From an uncultured Marvinbryantia sp. (lineage in GTDB: Bacteria; Bacillota; Clostridia; Lachnospirales; Lachnospiraceae): a stretch of 64,000 nucleotides of DNA. Both the position numbers and the translations under genes were made by a program. Under the pieces are notes generated by a model. It did not search any database. It saw nothing but the letters and a program-made list of their open reading frames with translations, and was not told where the DNA came from. Shown here one piece after another: positions 1-8,079 of the stretch. The stretch spans positions 66,576 through 130,575 of the forward strand of contig CAKRRF010000002.1 in assembly GCA_934394985.1 (NCBI GenBank), given 5' to 3'. The stretch's first letter is position 1; each line of letters opens with the position of its first letter.

Positions 1-299
1 AGGCAATGAATGATCTTGGAGTAACAGGAATGACTGTTACACAGGTTATGGGATGTGGTATTCAGAAAGGTGCAGGCGAGATGTATCGTGGTGCAGAAGT
101 CGATGCAACCCTGCTTCCAAAGGTAAAAGTAGAAGTGATCGTAGCTTCTATTCCGGTAGAAGATGTCATCGAAGCAGCAAAGAAGACGCTGTATACCGGT
201 CACATCGGAGATGGCAAGATCTTTGTATACAATGTTGACAGAGTTGTAAAGATTCGTACCGGTGAAGAAGACTTTGAAGCACTGGAAGACGTAGAATAA
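1..299 (+). CDS. glnB: P-II family nitrogen regulatory protein, 5' end cut off by the window
   Basis: P-II proteins are small trimeric signal proteins that bind ATP/ADP and 2-oxoglutarate and adjust nitrogen assimilation enzymes or ammonium transport. The reading frame is open to the first base, and an ATG at 6 is internal, because family members begin about 15-20 residues earlier. Visible landmarks are the T-loop (YRGAE), the B-loop (TGHIGDGKIF) and the usual C-terminal RTGE. The residue after RGAE, which is the uridylylated Tyr51 in enterobacterial GlnB, is Val here, so control by uridylylation at that site is unlikely. Tyr46 of the T-loop is kept. The neighbour on the left is not visible, so a link to amtB or glnA cannot be judged. 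Confidence 0.93.
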   Translation, partial: AMNDLGVTGMTVTQVMGCGIQKGAGEMYRGAEVDATLLPKVKVEVIVASIPVEDVIEAAKKTLYTGHIGDGKIFVYNVDRVVKIRTGEEDFEALEDVE

Positions 300-317
300 A
301 AAAATATAAAATCATGA

Positions 318-344
318 CATTGGGGACGGTGTTTTGTGGCTTTA
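318..344. repeat. Half copy of a dispersed short repeat
   Basis: These 27 bases match the left arm and loop of the hairpin repeat at 39402-39453 with one mismatch (GGGGACGG here, GGGAACGG there). The right arm is not kept; the sequence diverges after 344. The core GGGAACGGTG also appears in reverse complement at about 17349-17358 inside another repeat. Confidence 0.6.
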
Positions 345-374
345 TGACTGTCCCTTCTGGCAATAAAATTTCAG

Positions 375-420
375 AAAAGACTGTAGGATTTTAGAAATGA
401 GATCCTATGGTCTTTTGTTG
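375..420 (+). terminator. Rho-independent terminator after glnB
   Basis: The arms at 375-390 and 401-416 pair over 16 positions, allowing three G-U pairs, with a 10-base loop. The 3' arm ends in TCTTTT and is followed by GTTG. It sits between glnB and the fabH promoter. Confidence 0.7.
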
Positions 421-467
421 CTGTGAACTTTTTTCTTAAGAAACTATTATTTTGATAATAAAACTAC

Positions 468-496
468 TTGACAAACAAAATATTTGCTTATATACT
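468..496 (+). promoter_or_regulatory. Sigma-A promoter of the fab operon
   Basis: The -35 box TTGACA (468-473) and the -10 box TATACT (491-496) are separated by 17 bases, which is close to the consensus. It lies 62 bases before the fabH start codon and is the only strong promoter seen before 10905, so it probably drives the whole fatty-acid operon. Confidence 0.85.
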
Positions 497-508
497 TTGA
501 AAGTCAAA
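496..508. promoter_or_regulatory. Putative FabT operator
   Basis: A perfect inverted repeat TTTGA-AAG-TCAAA starts at the last base of the -10 box. It has the half-sites and 3-base spacer known for FabT in streptococci, and a FabT-like gene lies at 10987. A degenerate second copy (TTTGA-TAA-TAAAA) lies at 451-463, just before the -35 box. Binding here would block RNA polymerase, giving feedback repression by long-chain acyl-ACP as in streptococci. The site is seen directly; its function is inferred. Confidence 0.65.
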
Positions 509-558
509 TATATTTAAAATAAAAATATATGAGATTCAAACAACGAAAGGAGACTTTC

Positions 559-1524
559 ATGAAAGCAGTAGTATGTGGAACCGGTTCTGCGGTTCCGGCA
601 GAGGTCTGGGATAATGATGATCTGTCACAGATGGTGGAGACCAGCGATGAATGGATCCGGGAACGGACCGGCATTGCCAGAAGACATATTGCGAAAGAAG
701 AGACTTGCGTATCTCTGGCGGTTCAGGCAGCCAGGGATGCACTGGAACAGGCCGGAATATCAGCCGGGGAAATTGAGCTTTTGATTGTATCGACGATTTC
801 CTCAAATGTGGTACTTCCATGTACAGCATGCGAGGTACAAAAAGAAATCGGTGCAGTGAATGCAGTATGCTATGACTTAAGTGCCGCGTGTACCGGATTT
901 GTGATGGCTTATCAGAATGTACAGGCTTTTTTTCAGGCAGGTATTTATAAGACAGCACTGATCATTGGAAGTGAGTGCCTTTCCCATCTGGTGAACTGGA
1001 AGGATCGGGGAACCTGTATTTTGTTTGGAGACGGAGCAGGTGCGACAGTGGTGAGAGCGCAGGAAGGCAGATGTTATCTGCCGGCAGCACATTCTGATGG
1101 CATGAAAGGGGAAGCACTGACCTGTAAAAGTTATTTTGACGGAGAAGAAGAACAGCACCATATTCATCCGGAAGAATATCATATGCAGATGGATGGGCAG
1201 GCCGTGTTCAAGTTTGCAGTGCGTCAGGTTCCGGCGGTGATCAGGGAAGTGCTGGAGAAGAACGAACTGACCCTGGATGACATCGACTGGATTATCTTAC
1301 ATCAGGCCAACAGCCGGATTGTGGAAGCAGTCAGCAGGTATCTGAAGCTGCCATGTGAAAAATTTCCGATGAATATGCAGGAGTATGGCAACACATCGTC
1401 GGCCAGCATACCGATTCTGCTGGATGAAATGAACCGGGAAAAGAAACTGAAAAGAGGACAAAAACTGATACTTGCAGGATTTGGCGCAGGGCTGACCTGG
1501 GGAGCAAGTATTGTAGAATGGTAA
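559..1524 (+). CDS. fabH: 3-oxoacyl-ACP synthase III (KAS III)
   Basis: Starts fatty-acid synthesis by condensing acetyl-CoA (or a branched starter) with malonyl-ACP in the cytoplasm. The 321-residue length is normal. The triad is visible: Cys111 in SAACTGF, His in LHQAN, and Asn in YGNTSSAS. The ATG at 559 is chosen because AAAGGAG lies just upstream and the protein then begins MKAVVCGTG as usual; an ATG at 529 would add ten residues without a ribosome site. It is the first gene of the operon and lies directly behind the FabT-type promoter, so its level should follow acyl-ACP feedback. Confidence 0.97.
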   Translation: MKAVVCGTGSAVPAEVWDNDDLSQMVETSDEWIRERTGIARRHIAKEETCVSLAVQAARDALEQAGISAGEIELLIVSTISSNVVLPCTACEVQKEIGAVNAVCYDLSAACTGFVMAYQNVQAFFQAGIYKTALIIGSECLSHLVNWKDRGTCILFGDGAGATVVRAQEGRCYLPAAHSDGMKGEALTCKSYFDGEEEQHHIHPEEYHMQMDGQAVFKFAVRQVPAVIREVLEKNELTLDDIDWIILHQANSRIVEAVSRYLKLPCEKFPMNMQEYGNTSSASIPILLDEMNREKKLKRGQKLILAGFGAGLTWGASIVEW

Positions 1525-1542
1525 AAAAAGGAGAATGAGAAT

Positions 1543-1767
1543 ATGTTTGAAAAAATCAGAGAAATGATCGCAGAAAATTTAAATATTGATATTGAGACAA
1601 TTACAGAGAATGCTTCCTTCAAGGAAGATCTGGGTGTGGATTCCCTGGATCTGTTTGAACTGGTAATGGCTCTGGAAGAGGAATTTGGAGTAGAGATTCC
1701 AACAGAAGATCTGGAAGAACTGACTACAGTTGGTGCAGTGGCAAACTATGTGGCAGAGCATCAGTAA
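1543..1767 (+). CDS. acpP: Acyl carrier protein
   Basis: Carries the growing acyl chain on a phosphopantetheine arm attached to Ser34 in the DSL motif (GVDSLDLFEL). The 74-residue acidic protein is of standard length and helix pattern. It starts at ATG 1543 behind AAAAGGAG. It lies 18 bases after fabH and before fabK, the same position as in the streptococcal fab cluster. Loaded long-chain ACP is the expected co-repressor for the FabT-like protein at 10987. Confidence 0.98.
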   Translation: MFEKIREMIAENLNIDIETITENASFKEDLGVDSLDLFELVMALEEEFGVEIPTEDLEELTTVGAVANYVAEHQ

Positions 1768-1830
1768 ATAATGTCGGCTGTTACTGAGATACAAGGGGAT
1801 ACCTGATAAATAAAAAGAGGTTTGTTTAAT

Positions 1831-2769
1831 ATGAAAACAGAGATTACGAAATTACTGGGAATAGAATATCCGATCATTCAGGGTGGTATGGCCTGGGTAG
1901 CGGAATATCATCTGGCAGCAGCAGTGTCAGAGGCAGGCGGCCTTGGTCTGATCGGTGCGGCGAGTGCACCGGCAGACTGGGTGAGAGAGCAGATTCAGAA
2001 AGCAAAAGAACTGACAAAAAAACCATTTGGAGTCAATATTATGCTGATGAGTCCTCATGCAGATGAGGTGGCAAAAGTAATCGTAGACGAAGGGGTGAAG
2101 GTGGTAACTACAGGAGCCGGAAACCCGGAAAAATATATGAAAATGTGGAAAGAGGCCGGAGTAAAGGTTATTCCGGTAGTAGCTTCCGTAGCTATGGCAA
2201 AGAGAATGCAGCGAGCCGGAGCAGATGCAGTGGTGGCTGAAGGATGTGAATCCGGTGGCCATGTGGGGGAAAGTACCACGATGACGCTGGTACCACAGGT
2301 GGCAGATGCTGTAGAAATTCCGGTAATCGCGGCCGGAGGAATCGGTGATGGCAGAGGTATTGCGGCAGCATTTATGCTGGGAGCAAGAGGTGTACAGATG
2401 GGTACACATTTTGTAGTGACAACAGAGTCTCAGGTACATGAAAATTACAAGGATATGATCATCCGTGCCAAAGACATCGATACCCGTGTCACAGGCCGTA
2501 CTACCGGACATCCGGTACGTGCGCTGCGAAATGATATGACAAAGAAATATCTGGAGCTGGAAAACAGTGGAGCCGGATTTGAAGAACTGGAGCTTTTGAC
2601 GCTGGGAGGGCTTCGAAAAGCAGTGGTAGAAGGCGATGTGAAAAACGGCAGCGTGATGTCAGGTCAGATTGCCGGACTGGTAAAAGAAAAAATGTCCTGT
2701 CAGGAGCTGATTCAAAAACTGGTAGCTGAGACAGATTCATTACTGAAAGGAACCGGGATGTATGAGTAA
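1831..2769 (+). CDS. fabK: Enoyl-ACP reductase II (FMN-dependent)
   Basis: Reduces trans-2-enoyl-ACP with NAD(P)H and FMN, the last step of each elongation cycle. FabK replaces FabI in many Firmicutes and is not inhibited by triclosan. The product has 312 residues and begins with the QGGMAW phosphate/FMN-binding segment. The catalytic His in ESGGHVG is residue 144, the same number as in Streptococcus pneumoniae FabK. The ATG at 1831 is preferred over a TTG at 1822, because AAGAGG (1815-1820) is correctly spaced only for the ATG. It overlaps fabD by 8 bases, suggesting coupled translation. A second, more distant relative lies at 9824. Confidence 0.96.
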   Translation: MKTEITKLLGIEYPIIQGGMAWVAEYHLAAAVSEAGGLGLIGAASAPADWVREQIQKAKELTKKPFGVNIMLMSPHADEVAKVIVDEGVKVVTTGAGNPEKYMKMWKEAGVKVIPVVASVAMAKRMQRAGADAVVAEGCESGGHVGESTTMTLVPQVADAVEIPVIAAGGIGDGRGIAAAFMLGARGVQMGTHFVVTTESQVHENYKDMIIRAKDIDTRVTGRTTGHPVRALRNDMTKKYLELENSGAGFEELELLTLGGLRKAVVEGDVKNGSVMSGQIAGLVKEKMSCQELIQKLVAETDSLLKGTGMYE

Positions 2770-3682
2770 GACAGCTTTTCTTTTCCCTGGACAGGGTGTA
2801 CAAAAATGTGGAATGGGAAAAGATTTCTATCAGAACAGTCCACAGGCTGCCGGTCTGTATACACAGGCAGGTGAAGCTCTGGGACTGGATATGACCGCAC
2901 TTTGTTTTGAAGAAAATGACCGTCTGGATCTGACAGAATATACACAGGCAGCGCTGGTAACGACCTGTCTTGCTATGTGCCGGGAACTGGAAAATCATGG
3001 CATCAGACCGGATATGACAGCAGGTTTAAGTCTGGGAGAATATGCAGCCATCGCAGCAGCAGGAGCAATGGAGGATCTGGATGCCATTCGACTGGTACGT
3101 AAGAGAGGAATGCTGATGCAGAATACCGTACCGGCAGGTGAAGGCGCCATGTGTGCCATTCTGGCACTGGATGAAAAGAAAATCGAAGAGGTACTGGAAG
3201 AGATAGAGGACGTTACGATTGCCAATTATAACTGTCCGGGACAAATTGTAATTACCGGAAAAACAGAGGCAGTAGAGCTGGCGGCAGTGAAGTTAAAGGA
3301 AGCCGGCGCAAAACGAACTCTGATGCTGAATGTCAGTGGCCCATTTCATTCTCCAATGCTGAAACCAGCGGCAGATATTTTAAGAAGAGAACTGGAACAG
3401 GTAAGTTTTCATGCATTAAATATTCCATATGTGACCAATGTAAACGCTTCAGAAGTAACAGATCAAACGAATATCACAGAACTTCTGGTGCAGCAGATGT
3501 ATTCTCCGGTGCGCTGGAAACAGAGCATGGAATATATGCTGGCAAACGGTGTGGATACTTTTGTGGAGATCGGACCTGGTAAAACATTGGAAGGCTTTTT
3601 AAAGAAACTGGACAGAAACGTGAAGGTACTTCATGTATCCTGTTGGGAAGACCTGGAAACAGTTTCCCAGGCTCTGAAATAA
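2762..3682 (+). CDS. fabD: Malonyl-CoA:ACP transacylase
   Basis: Moves malonyl from CoA to ACP, supplying the extender for FabF and FabH. The 306-residue protein shows the N-terminal FPGQG oxyanion motif, the nucleophile serine in GLSLGEYAA, and the histidine in GPFHSPM. The start ATG lies within the last codons of fabK (8-base overlap), so translation is probably coupled. A 62-base spacer follows before fabG. Length and motifs are complete and nothing is unusual. Confidence 0.97.
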   Translation: MSKTAFLFPGQGVQKCGMGKDFYQNSPQAAGLYTQAGEALGLDMTALCFEENDRLDLTEYTQAALVTTCLAMCRELENHGIRPDMTAGLSLGEYAAIAAAGAMEDLDAIRLVRKRGMLMQNTVPAGEGAMCAILALDEKKIEEVLEEIEDVTIANYNCPGQIVITGKTEAVELAAVKLKEAGAKRTLMLNVSGPFHSPMLKPAADILRRELEQVSFHALNIPYVTNVNASEVTDQTNITELLVQQMYSPVRWKQSMEYMLANGVDTFVEIGPGKTLEGFLKKLDRNVKVLHVSCWEDLETVSQALK

Positions 3683-3744
3683 AAAAGATGGATGTCGGAT
3701 TGCCACAGGCAGATGCCGACAGCAAAATCGGAAAGTGAGAGACA

Positions 3745-4485
3745 ATGTCAGAACAGAAAGTTGCAGTGGTAACCGGTGCTTCCAGAGGAATTGGAAAAGC
3801 GATTGCCCTTCGTCTGGCAAAAGACGGATATAAAATAATCATTAATTATAACGGTTCAGAAAAAGCTGCGGAAGAAGTAAAAAACCAGATTGAGCAGATG
3901 GGCGGACTGGCAGATACCAAGCAGTGTAACGTGGCAGATTTTGAAAGCTGTCAGAAGTTTGTGGAAGAAATTATTTCAGAAAACGGAAGACTGGATGTGT
4001 TGGTAAATAATGCCGGAATTACAAAAGATGGACTGCTGATGCGGATGTCAGAGGATGATTTTGACCGGGTGCTAGACACGAATTTAAAGGGAACTTTTCA
4101 TATGATCCGGTTTGCATCACGCTATATGCTGAAGCAGAAATGTGGACGTATGATCAATATGGCTTCGGTGGTCGGAGTATCCGGAAATGCAGGACAGGCC
4201 AATTATGCAGCTTCCAAAGCAGGAGTCATCGGGCTGACAAAAACGGCTGCAAGGGAGCTGGCATCCAGAGGAATTACGGTCAATGCCATTGCACCAGGCT
4301 TTATTGATACGGATATGACAGAGGTATTAAGTGATGCTGTGAAAGAAAACAGCAGAAAACAGATTCCGCTTGGCAGATTTGGAAAACCGGAAGATGTGGC
4401 AGCAGCAGTGGCATTTCTGGCATCTGATGATGCTGGCTATATCACAGGCCAGGTACTTCACGTAGATGGCGGAATGGTAATGTGA
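3745..4485 (+). CDS. fabG: 3-oxoacyl-ACP reductase
   Basis: NADPH-dependent reduction of 3-oxoacyl-ACP to 3-hydroxyacyl-ACP. It is a classical short-chain dehydrogenase of 246 residues with the TGASRGIG nucleotide-binding motif, the NNAG motif, and the active-site YAASK. The C-terminus ends with the usual VDGGM. The ribosome site before 3745 is weak (GTGAGAG). It sits between fabD and fabF as in other Firmicutes fab operons. Confidence 0.97.
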   Translation: MSEQKVAVVTGASRGIGKAIALRLAKDGYKIIINYNGSEKAAEEVKNQIEQMGGLADTKQCNVADFESCQKFVEEIISENGRLDVLVNNAGITKDGLLMRMSEDDFDRVLDTNLKGTFHMIRFASRYMLKQKCGRMINMASVVGVSGNAGQANYAASKAGVIGLTKTAARELASRGITVNAIAPGFIDTDMTEVLSDAVKENSRKQIPLGRFGKPEDVAAAVAFLASDDAGYITGQVLHVDGGMVM

Positions 4486-4505
4486 GGCAGCAGAAAGGAA
4501 AAAAC

Positions 4506-5744
4506 ATGAAAAGAAGAGTAGTGGTAACAGGCCTTGGAGCCGTGACTCCGATCGGAAATACAGTGAAGGAGTTCTGGAATTCCATCAAGGCGGGGATCGT
4601 CGGGATCGGAGAAATTACAAAATTTGATACAACCGGCTATAAAGTGAAGCTGGCAGCAGAAGTAAAGAATTTTGATCCAAAGGAACGCATGGATGCGAGA
4701 GCAGCCCGCAGAATGGAGACTTTTTCCCAGTTCGCTGTGGCAGCGGCAAAAGAAGCATTTGAAGATGCCGGTCTGGACATGGAGCAGGAAGATGCTTATC
4801 GTGCCGGTGTGATCATCGGTTCCGGAATCGGCTCGCTGAGTATCATTGAAAAAGAATATGAAAAAATTCTGACGAAAGGTCCTGCAAGAGTCAATCCTCT
4901 TCTGGTGCCATTGATGATTTCCAATATGGCAGCCGGAAATGTGTCCATTCAGCTGGGATTAAAGGGAAAATGTACCAATGTGGTAACCGCCTGTGCATCC
5001 GGTACCAACTGTATCGGAGATGCACTTCGTGCCATTCAGTACGGAGATGCGGAAATAATGCTGGCAGGTGGTACAGAAAGCAGTATTACGCCAACGGCGA
5101 TTGCTGGCTTTACGAATCTGACAGCACTTACGACGTCAACGGATCCGATGCGGGCATCCATTCCGTTTGATAAGGAACGCAGCGGCTTTGTACTTGGGGA
5201 AGGTGCAGGTGTGGTAGTTCTGGAAGAACTGGAACATGCACTTGCCAGAAACGCTCATATTTATGCAGAACTGGTGGGATATGGAGCGACAGGTGATGCC
5301 TATCATATCACTTCTCCATGCGAGGACGGAAGCGGTGCGGCCAAAGCCATGGAATATGCCATGAAGGAAGCCGATGTAAAGCCTGAAGAAGTCGATTATA
5401 TCAATGCTCACGGAACCAGCACCCATCACAATGATCTGTTTGAAACAAAAGCAGTGAAGCTGGCATTTGGAGGAGCGGCAGAACATCTGCATATAAATTC
5501 TACCAAATCCATGATCGGACATCTGTTGGGAGCAGCCGGCGGAGTAGAATTCGTCACCTGTGTAAAATCTATGGAAGAAGGTTATATTCATCCAACGGTG
5601 GGAACCACAGAAACAGATCCGGAGTGCGATCTGAATTATACCTTAGGTGCACCGGTGAAAAAAGAACTGAAGTATGTAATGACGAATTCACTGGGATTTG
5701 GCGGACACAATGCATCCTTATTATTAAAAAAATACGAGCAGTAA
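4506..5744 (+). CDS. fabF: 3-oxoacyl-ACP synthase II (KAS II)
   Basis: Elongating condensing enzyme. The 412-residue product has nucleophile Cys163 in TACASGT, a first histidine in AHGTSTHHND (a Pro is more common at the position after ST) and a second histidine in KSMIGHLLGAAG. The ATG at 4506 is chosen because AAAGGA (4495-4500) precedes it with good spacing. A GTG at 4482 would give an 8-residue leader and overlap the fabG stop. It lies directly before accB. Confidence 0.97.
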   Translation: MKRRVVVTGLGAVTPIGNTVKEFWNSIKAGIVGIGEITKFDTTGYKVKLAAEVKNFDPKERMDARAARRMETFSQFAVAAAKEAFEDAGLDMEQEDAYRAGVIIGSGIGSLSIIEKEYEKILTKGPARVNPLLVPLMISNMAAGNVSIQLGLKGKCTNVVTACASGTNCIGDALRAIQYGDAEIMLAGGTESSITPTAIAGFTNLTALTTSTDPMRASIPFDKERSGFVLGEGAGVVVLEELEHALARNAHIYAELVGYGATGDAYHITSPCEDGSGAAKAMEYAMKEADVKPEEVDYINAHGTSTHHNDLFETKAVKLAFGGAAEHLHINSTKSMIGHLLGAAGGVEFVTCVKSMEEGYIHPTVGTTETDPECDLNYTLGAPVKKELKYVMTNSLGFGGHNASLLLKKYEQ

Positions 5745-5776
5745 CATAGATGATACAGACAGGAAAGGAATCAAGC

Positions 5777-6247
5777 ATGGACATAGAACAGATGATTCGA
5801 CTGGTCAATACTGTTTCAGCATCCAATCTGACAGAGTTTTCTTATGAAGAAAGCGGTATGACAGTCAGACTGGCAAAGAAGCAGGGAAAGACTGTAATTT
5901 ATCAGAATGCACAAAATACAGATATGCCGGTTTCGGCCGTAAGTCCGGTATCTGTGCCGGTATCGACAAAAGCATCAGCCAGTGAAACGGAAGAACCGGC
6001 AACTGCCATAAATGAAAAAATTATCACATCACCGCTTGTCGGGGTTTTTTACGCAGCACCGGCGGAGGATGCAGATGCATTTGTACAGGTGGGAGATACG
6101 GTGAAAAAGGGACAGGTGCTGGCTATCGTTGAAGCCATGAAGCTTATGAATGAAATCGAGAGCGATTATGATGGTACCATAACAAAAATTTTTGCAGAAA
6201 ACGGACAGGCAGTGGAATATGGCCAGCCATTATTTCAGTTAAAGTAG
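5777..6247 (+). CDS. accB: Biotin carboxyl carrier protein of acetyl-CoA carboxylase
   Basis: Carries carboxybiotin between AccC and the carboxyltransferase. The 156-residue product has an N-terminal helical segment, a Ser/Thr/Pro/Ala-rich linker at about residues 55-80, and a C-terminal biotinyl domain with the EAMKLMN motif, where Lys122 is the biotinylated residue. The ATG at 5777 has AGGAAAGGA (5761-5769) in front; an upstream ATG at 5750 lacks a clear site. It is part of the fab operon, between fabF and fabZ. Confidence 0.96.
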   Translation: MDIEQMIRLVNTVSASNLTEFSYEESGMTVRLAKKQGKTVIYQNAQNTDMPVSAVSPVSVPVSTKASASETEEPATAINEKIITSPLVGVFYAAPAEDADAFVQVGDTVKKGQVLAIVEAMKLMNEIESDYDGTITKIFAENGQAVEYGQPLFQLK

Positions 6248-6301
6248 CATCTTACCGTAAATTTTACAGTGAAAACAACATGGAAGTGAGAACATAATAA
6301 T

Positions 6302-6730
6302 ATGAAACATTTGGGAATAAAAGAGATTCAGGAGATTATCCCTCACAGACATCCATTTTTACTTCTGGATTATGTAGAAGATTATGAACCGGGACAGTAT
6401 GCCGTTGCTTACAAATGTGTATCTTACCGGGAAGAATTTTTTGCAGGGCATTTTCCGCAGGAACCGGTGATGCCGGGGGTACTTACTGTGGAAGCACTGG
6501 CACAGGCCGGTGCGGTGGCAATTCTGAGTCTGGATGAAAATAAAGGAAAAACAGCTTACTTTGGCGGTATTGACAAATGCAAGTTCCGTGGGAAGGTAGT
6601 GCCGGGAGATAAGCTTCGCCTGGAGACCAGAATCATCAAATCCAAAGGACCGGTAGGTGTGGGAGAAGCAGTGGCTTCTGTAGACGGAAAGGTAGTTGTC
6701 AGCGCACAGCTGACCTTTATGGTTGGATAG
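6302..6730 (+). CDS. fabZ: 3-hydroxyacyl-ACP dehydratase
   Basis: Hot-dog-fold dehydratase that removes water from 3-hydroxyacyl-ACP. The 142-residue protein contains the catalytic His in AGHFPQEPVMPGV and the catalytic Glu in VEALAQAG, in the expected order. The long N-terminal helix typical of FabA is absent, which favours FabZ. It lies between accB and accC, exactly as in the streptococcal gene order. No fabM or fabA-type isomerase is present in the window, so unsaturated fatty-acid formation cannot be assigned from this locus. Confidence 0.95.
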   Translation: MKHLGIKEIQEIIPHRHPFLLLDYVEDYEPGQYAVAYKCVSYREEFFAGHFPQEPVMPGVLTVEALAQAGAVAILSLDENKGKTAYFGGIDKCKFRGKVVPGDKLRLETRIIKSKGPVGVGEAVASVDGKVVVSAQLTFMVG

Positions 6731-6744
6731 AAAGGATGACTACA

Positions 6745-8079
6745 ATGAAGAAAATACTCATTGCCAATCGAGGGGAGATTGCGGTTCGCATCATACGTGC
6801 ATGTCGGGAAATGGGAATTGAGACAGTGGCAGTCTATTCAGAGGCGGATAAAGAAGCACTGCATACCAAACTGGCAGATGAAGCCATCTGTATCGGACCG
6901 GCTGCTTCTTCGGAAAGCTATCTGAATATGGAACGTATCATCAGTGCTACGATTGTCAGCGGTGCAGATGCCATTCATCCGGGATTTGGTTTTTTATCTG
7001 AAAACAGCAGATTTGCAGAACTTTGCGAACAGTGTCATATCACATTTATCGGACCGGATTCCAGGACGATTGCAAGACTGGGAAACAAGCAGGAAGCAAG
7101 AAATACAATGATTGCGGCGGGAGTTCCGGTGATACCGGGAGGTCAGGACGCAGTGTACACTGCCGAAGAAGGAAAAAAGCTGGCGGCTGAAATAGGCTAC
7201 CCGATTATGATTAAGGCTGCACTGGGTGGTGGAGGAAAAGGTATGCGTGAGGTGTATACACCGGAAGAATTTGACGCAGCCTTTCAGATGGCACAAAAAG
7301 AGACAGAAAATGCGTTTCATGACAACACGATGTATCTGGAACATCTGGTACTTCATCCCCGTCATATTGAATTTCAGATTCTGGCAGATCATTATGGCAA
7401 TGTAGTGCATTTGGGAGAACGTGACTGTTCGATCCAGCGAAATCATCAGAAGCTGATAGAGGAATCACCATCCCCTGCATTATCCGCACAGTTAAGGGAA
7501 AAAATGGGCGAGGCAGCCGTAAAAGCGGCAAAGGCAGCAGGATATACCAATGCGGGAACGATAGAATTTCTGTTGGAAAAAAATGAGAATTTTTATTTTA
7601 TGGAAATGAATACCCGTATTCAGGTGGAACATCCGGTGACGGAGTGTGTCACAGGAATTGACCTGATCAAGGCACAGATCCGCATTGCATCAGGTGAAAA
7701 ACTGATGTTTACACAAAAGGATATTCACATTTCAGGACATGCCATTGAGTGCCGGATTAATGCGGAGAATCCAGAAAAGAATTTCCGCCCGTCACCTGGA
7801 CGGATTCAGGATATGTATTTGCCTGGAGGAAAAGGGGTTCGTATAGACAGCGCCATATACAGTGGCTATACGATCACACCGTATTATGATTCCATGATAG
7901 CCAAGCTGATTGTCTGGGCCAACAGCCGTAAGGAGGCAATCGACAAGCTGCGCAGTGCGCTGGGAGAGGTCATTATTGAAGGAATTGATACCAATGTGGA
8001 TTATCAGTATGGAATCGTAAATCATCCGGATTTTGCAGACGGAACCATTGACACAGACTTTATAAGGAATCGATTATGA
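6745..8079 (+). CDS. accC: Biotin carboxylase subunit of acetyl-CoA carboxylase
   Basis: ATP- and bicarbonate-dependent carboxylation of biotin on AccB. The 444-residue ATP-grasp enzyme has the N-terminal ANRGEIAVR, the glycine-rich ATP loop GGGGKGM, the ERDCSIQRNHQK segment, and EMNTRIQVEHPVTE. The ATG at 6745 is preferred to one at 6736, because the AAAGG at 6731-6735 suits only the later codon. Its last four bases overlap the start of the accDA gene (ATGA), so translation should be coupled. Confidence 0.96.
   Translation: MKKILIANRGEIAVRIIRACREMGIETVAVYSEADKEALHTKLADEAICIGPAASSESYLNMERIISATIVSGADAIHPGFGFLSENSRFAELCEQCHITFIGPDSRTIARLGNKQEARNTMIAAGVPVIPGGQDAVYTAEEGKKLAAEIGYPIMIKAALGGGGKGMREVYTPEEFDAAFQMAQKETENAFHDNTMYLEHLVLHPRHIEFQILADHYGNVVHLGERDCSIQRNHQKLIEESPSPALSAQLREKMGEAAVKAAKAAGYTNAGTIEFLLEKNENFYFMEMNTRIQVEHPVTECVTGIDLIKAQIRIASGEKLMFTQKDIHISGHAIECRINAENPEKNFRPSPGRIQDMYLPGGKGVRIDSAIYSGYTITPYYDSMIAKLIVWANSRKEAIDKLRSALGEVIIEGIDTNVDYQYGIVNHPDFADGTIDTDFIRNRL

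Noticed and set aside
422..450. Shared CTGTGAACTTTTT between 421 and 18959
   Set aside because: Thirteen A/T-rich bases can recur by chance; the flanks differ.
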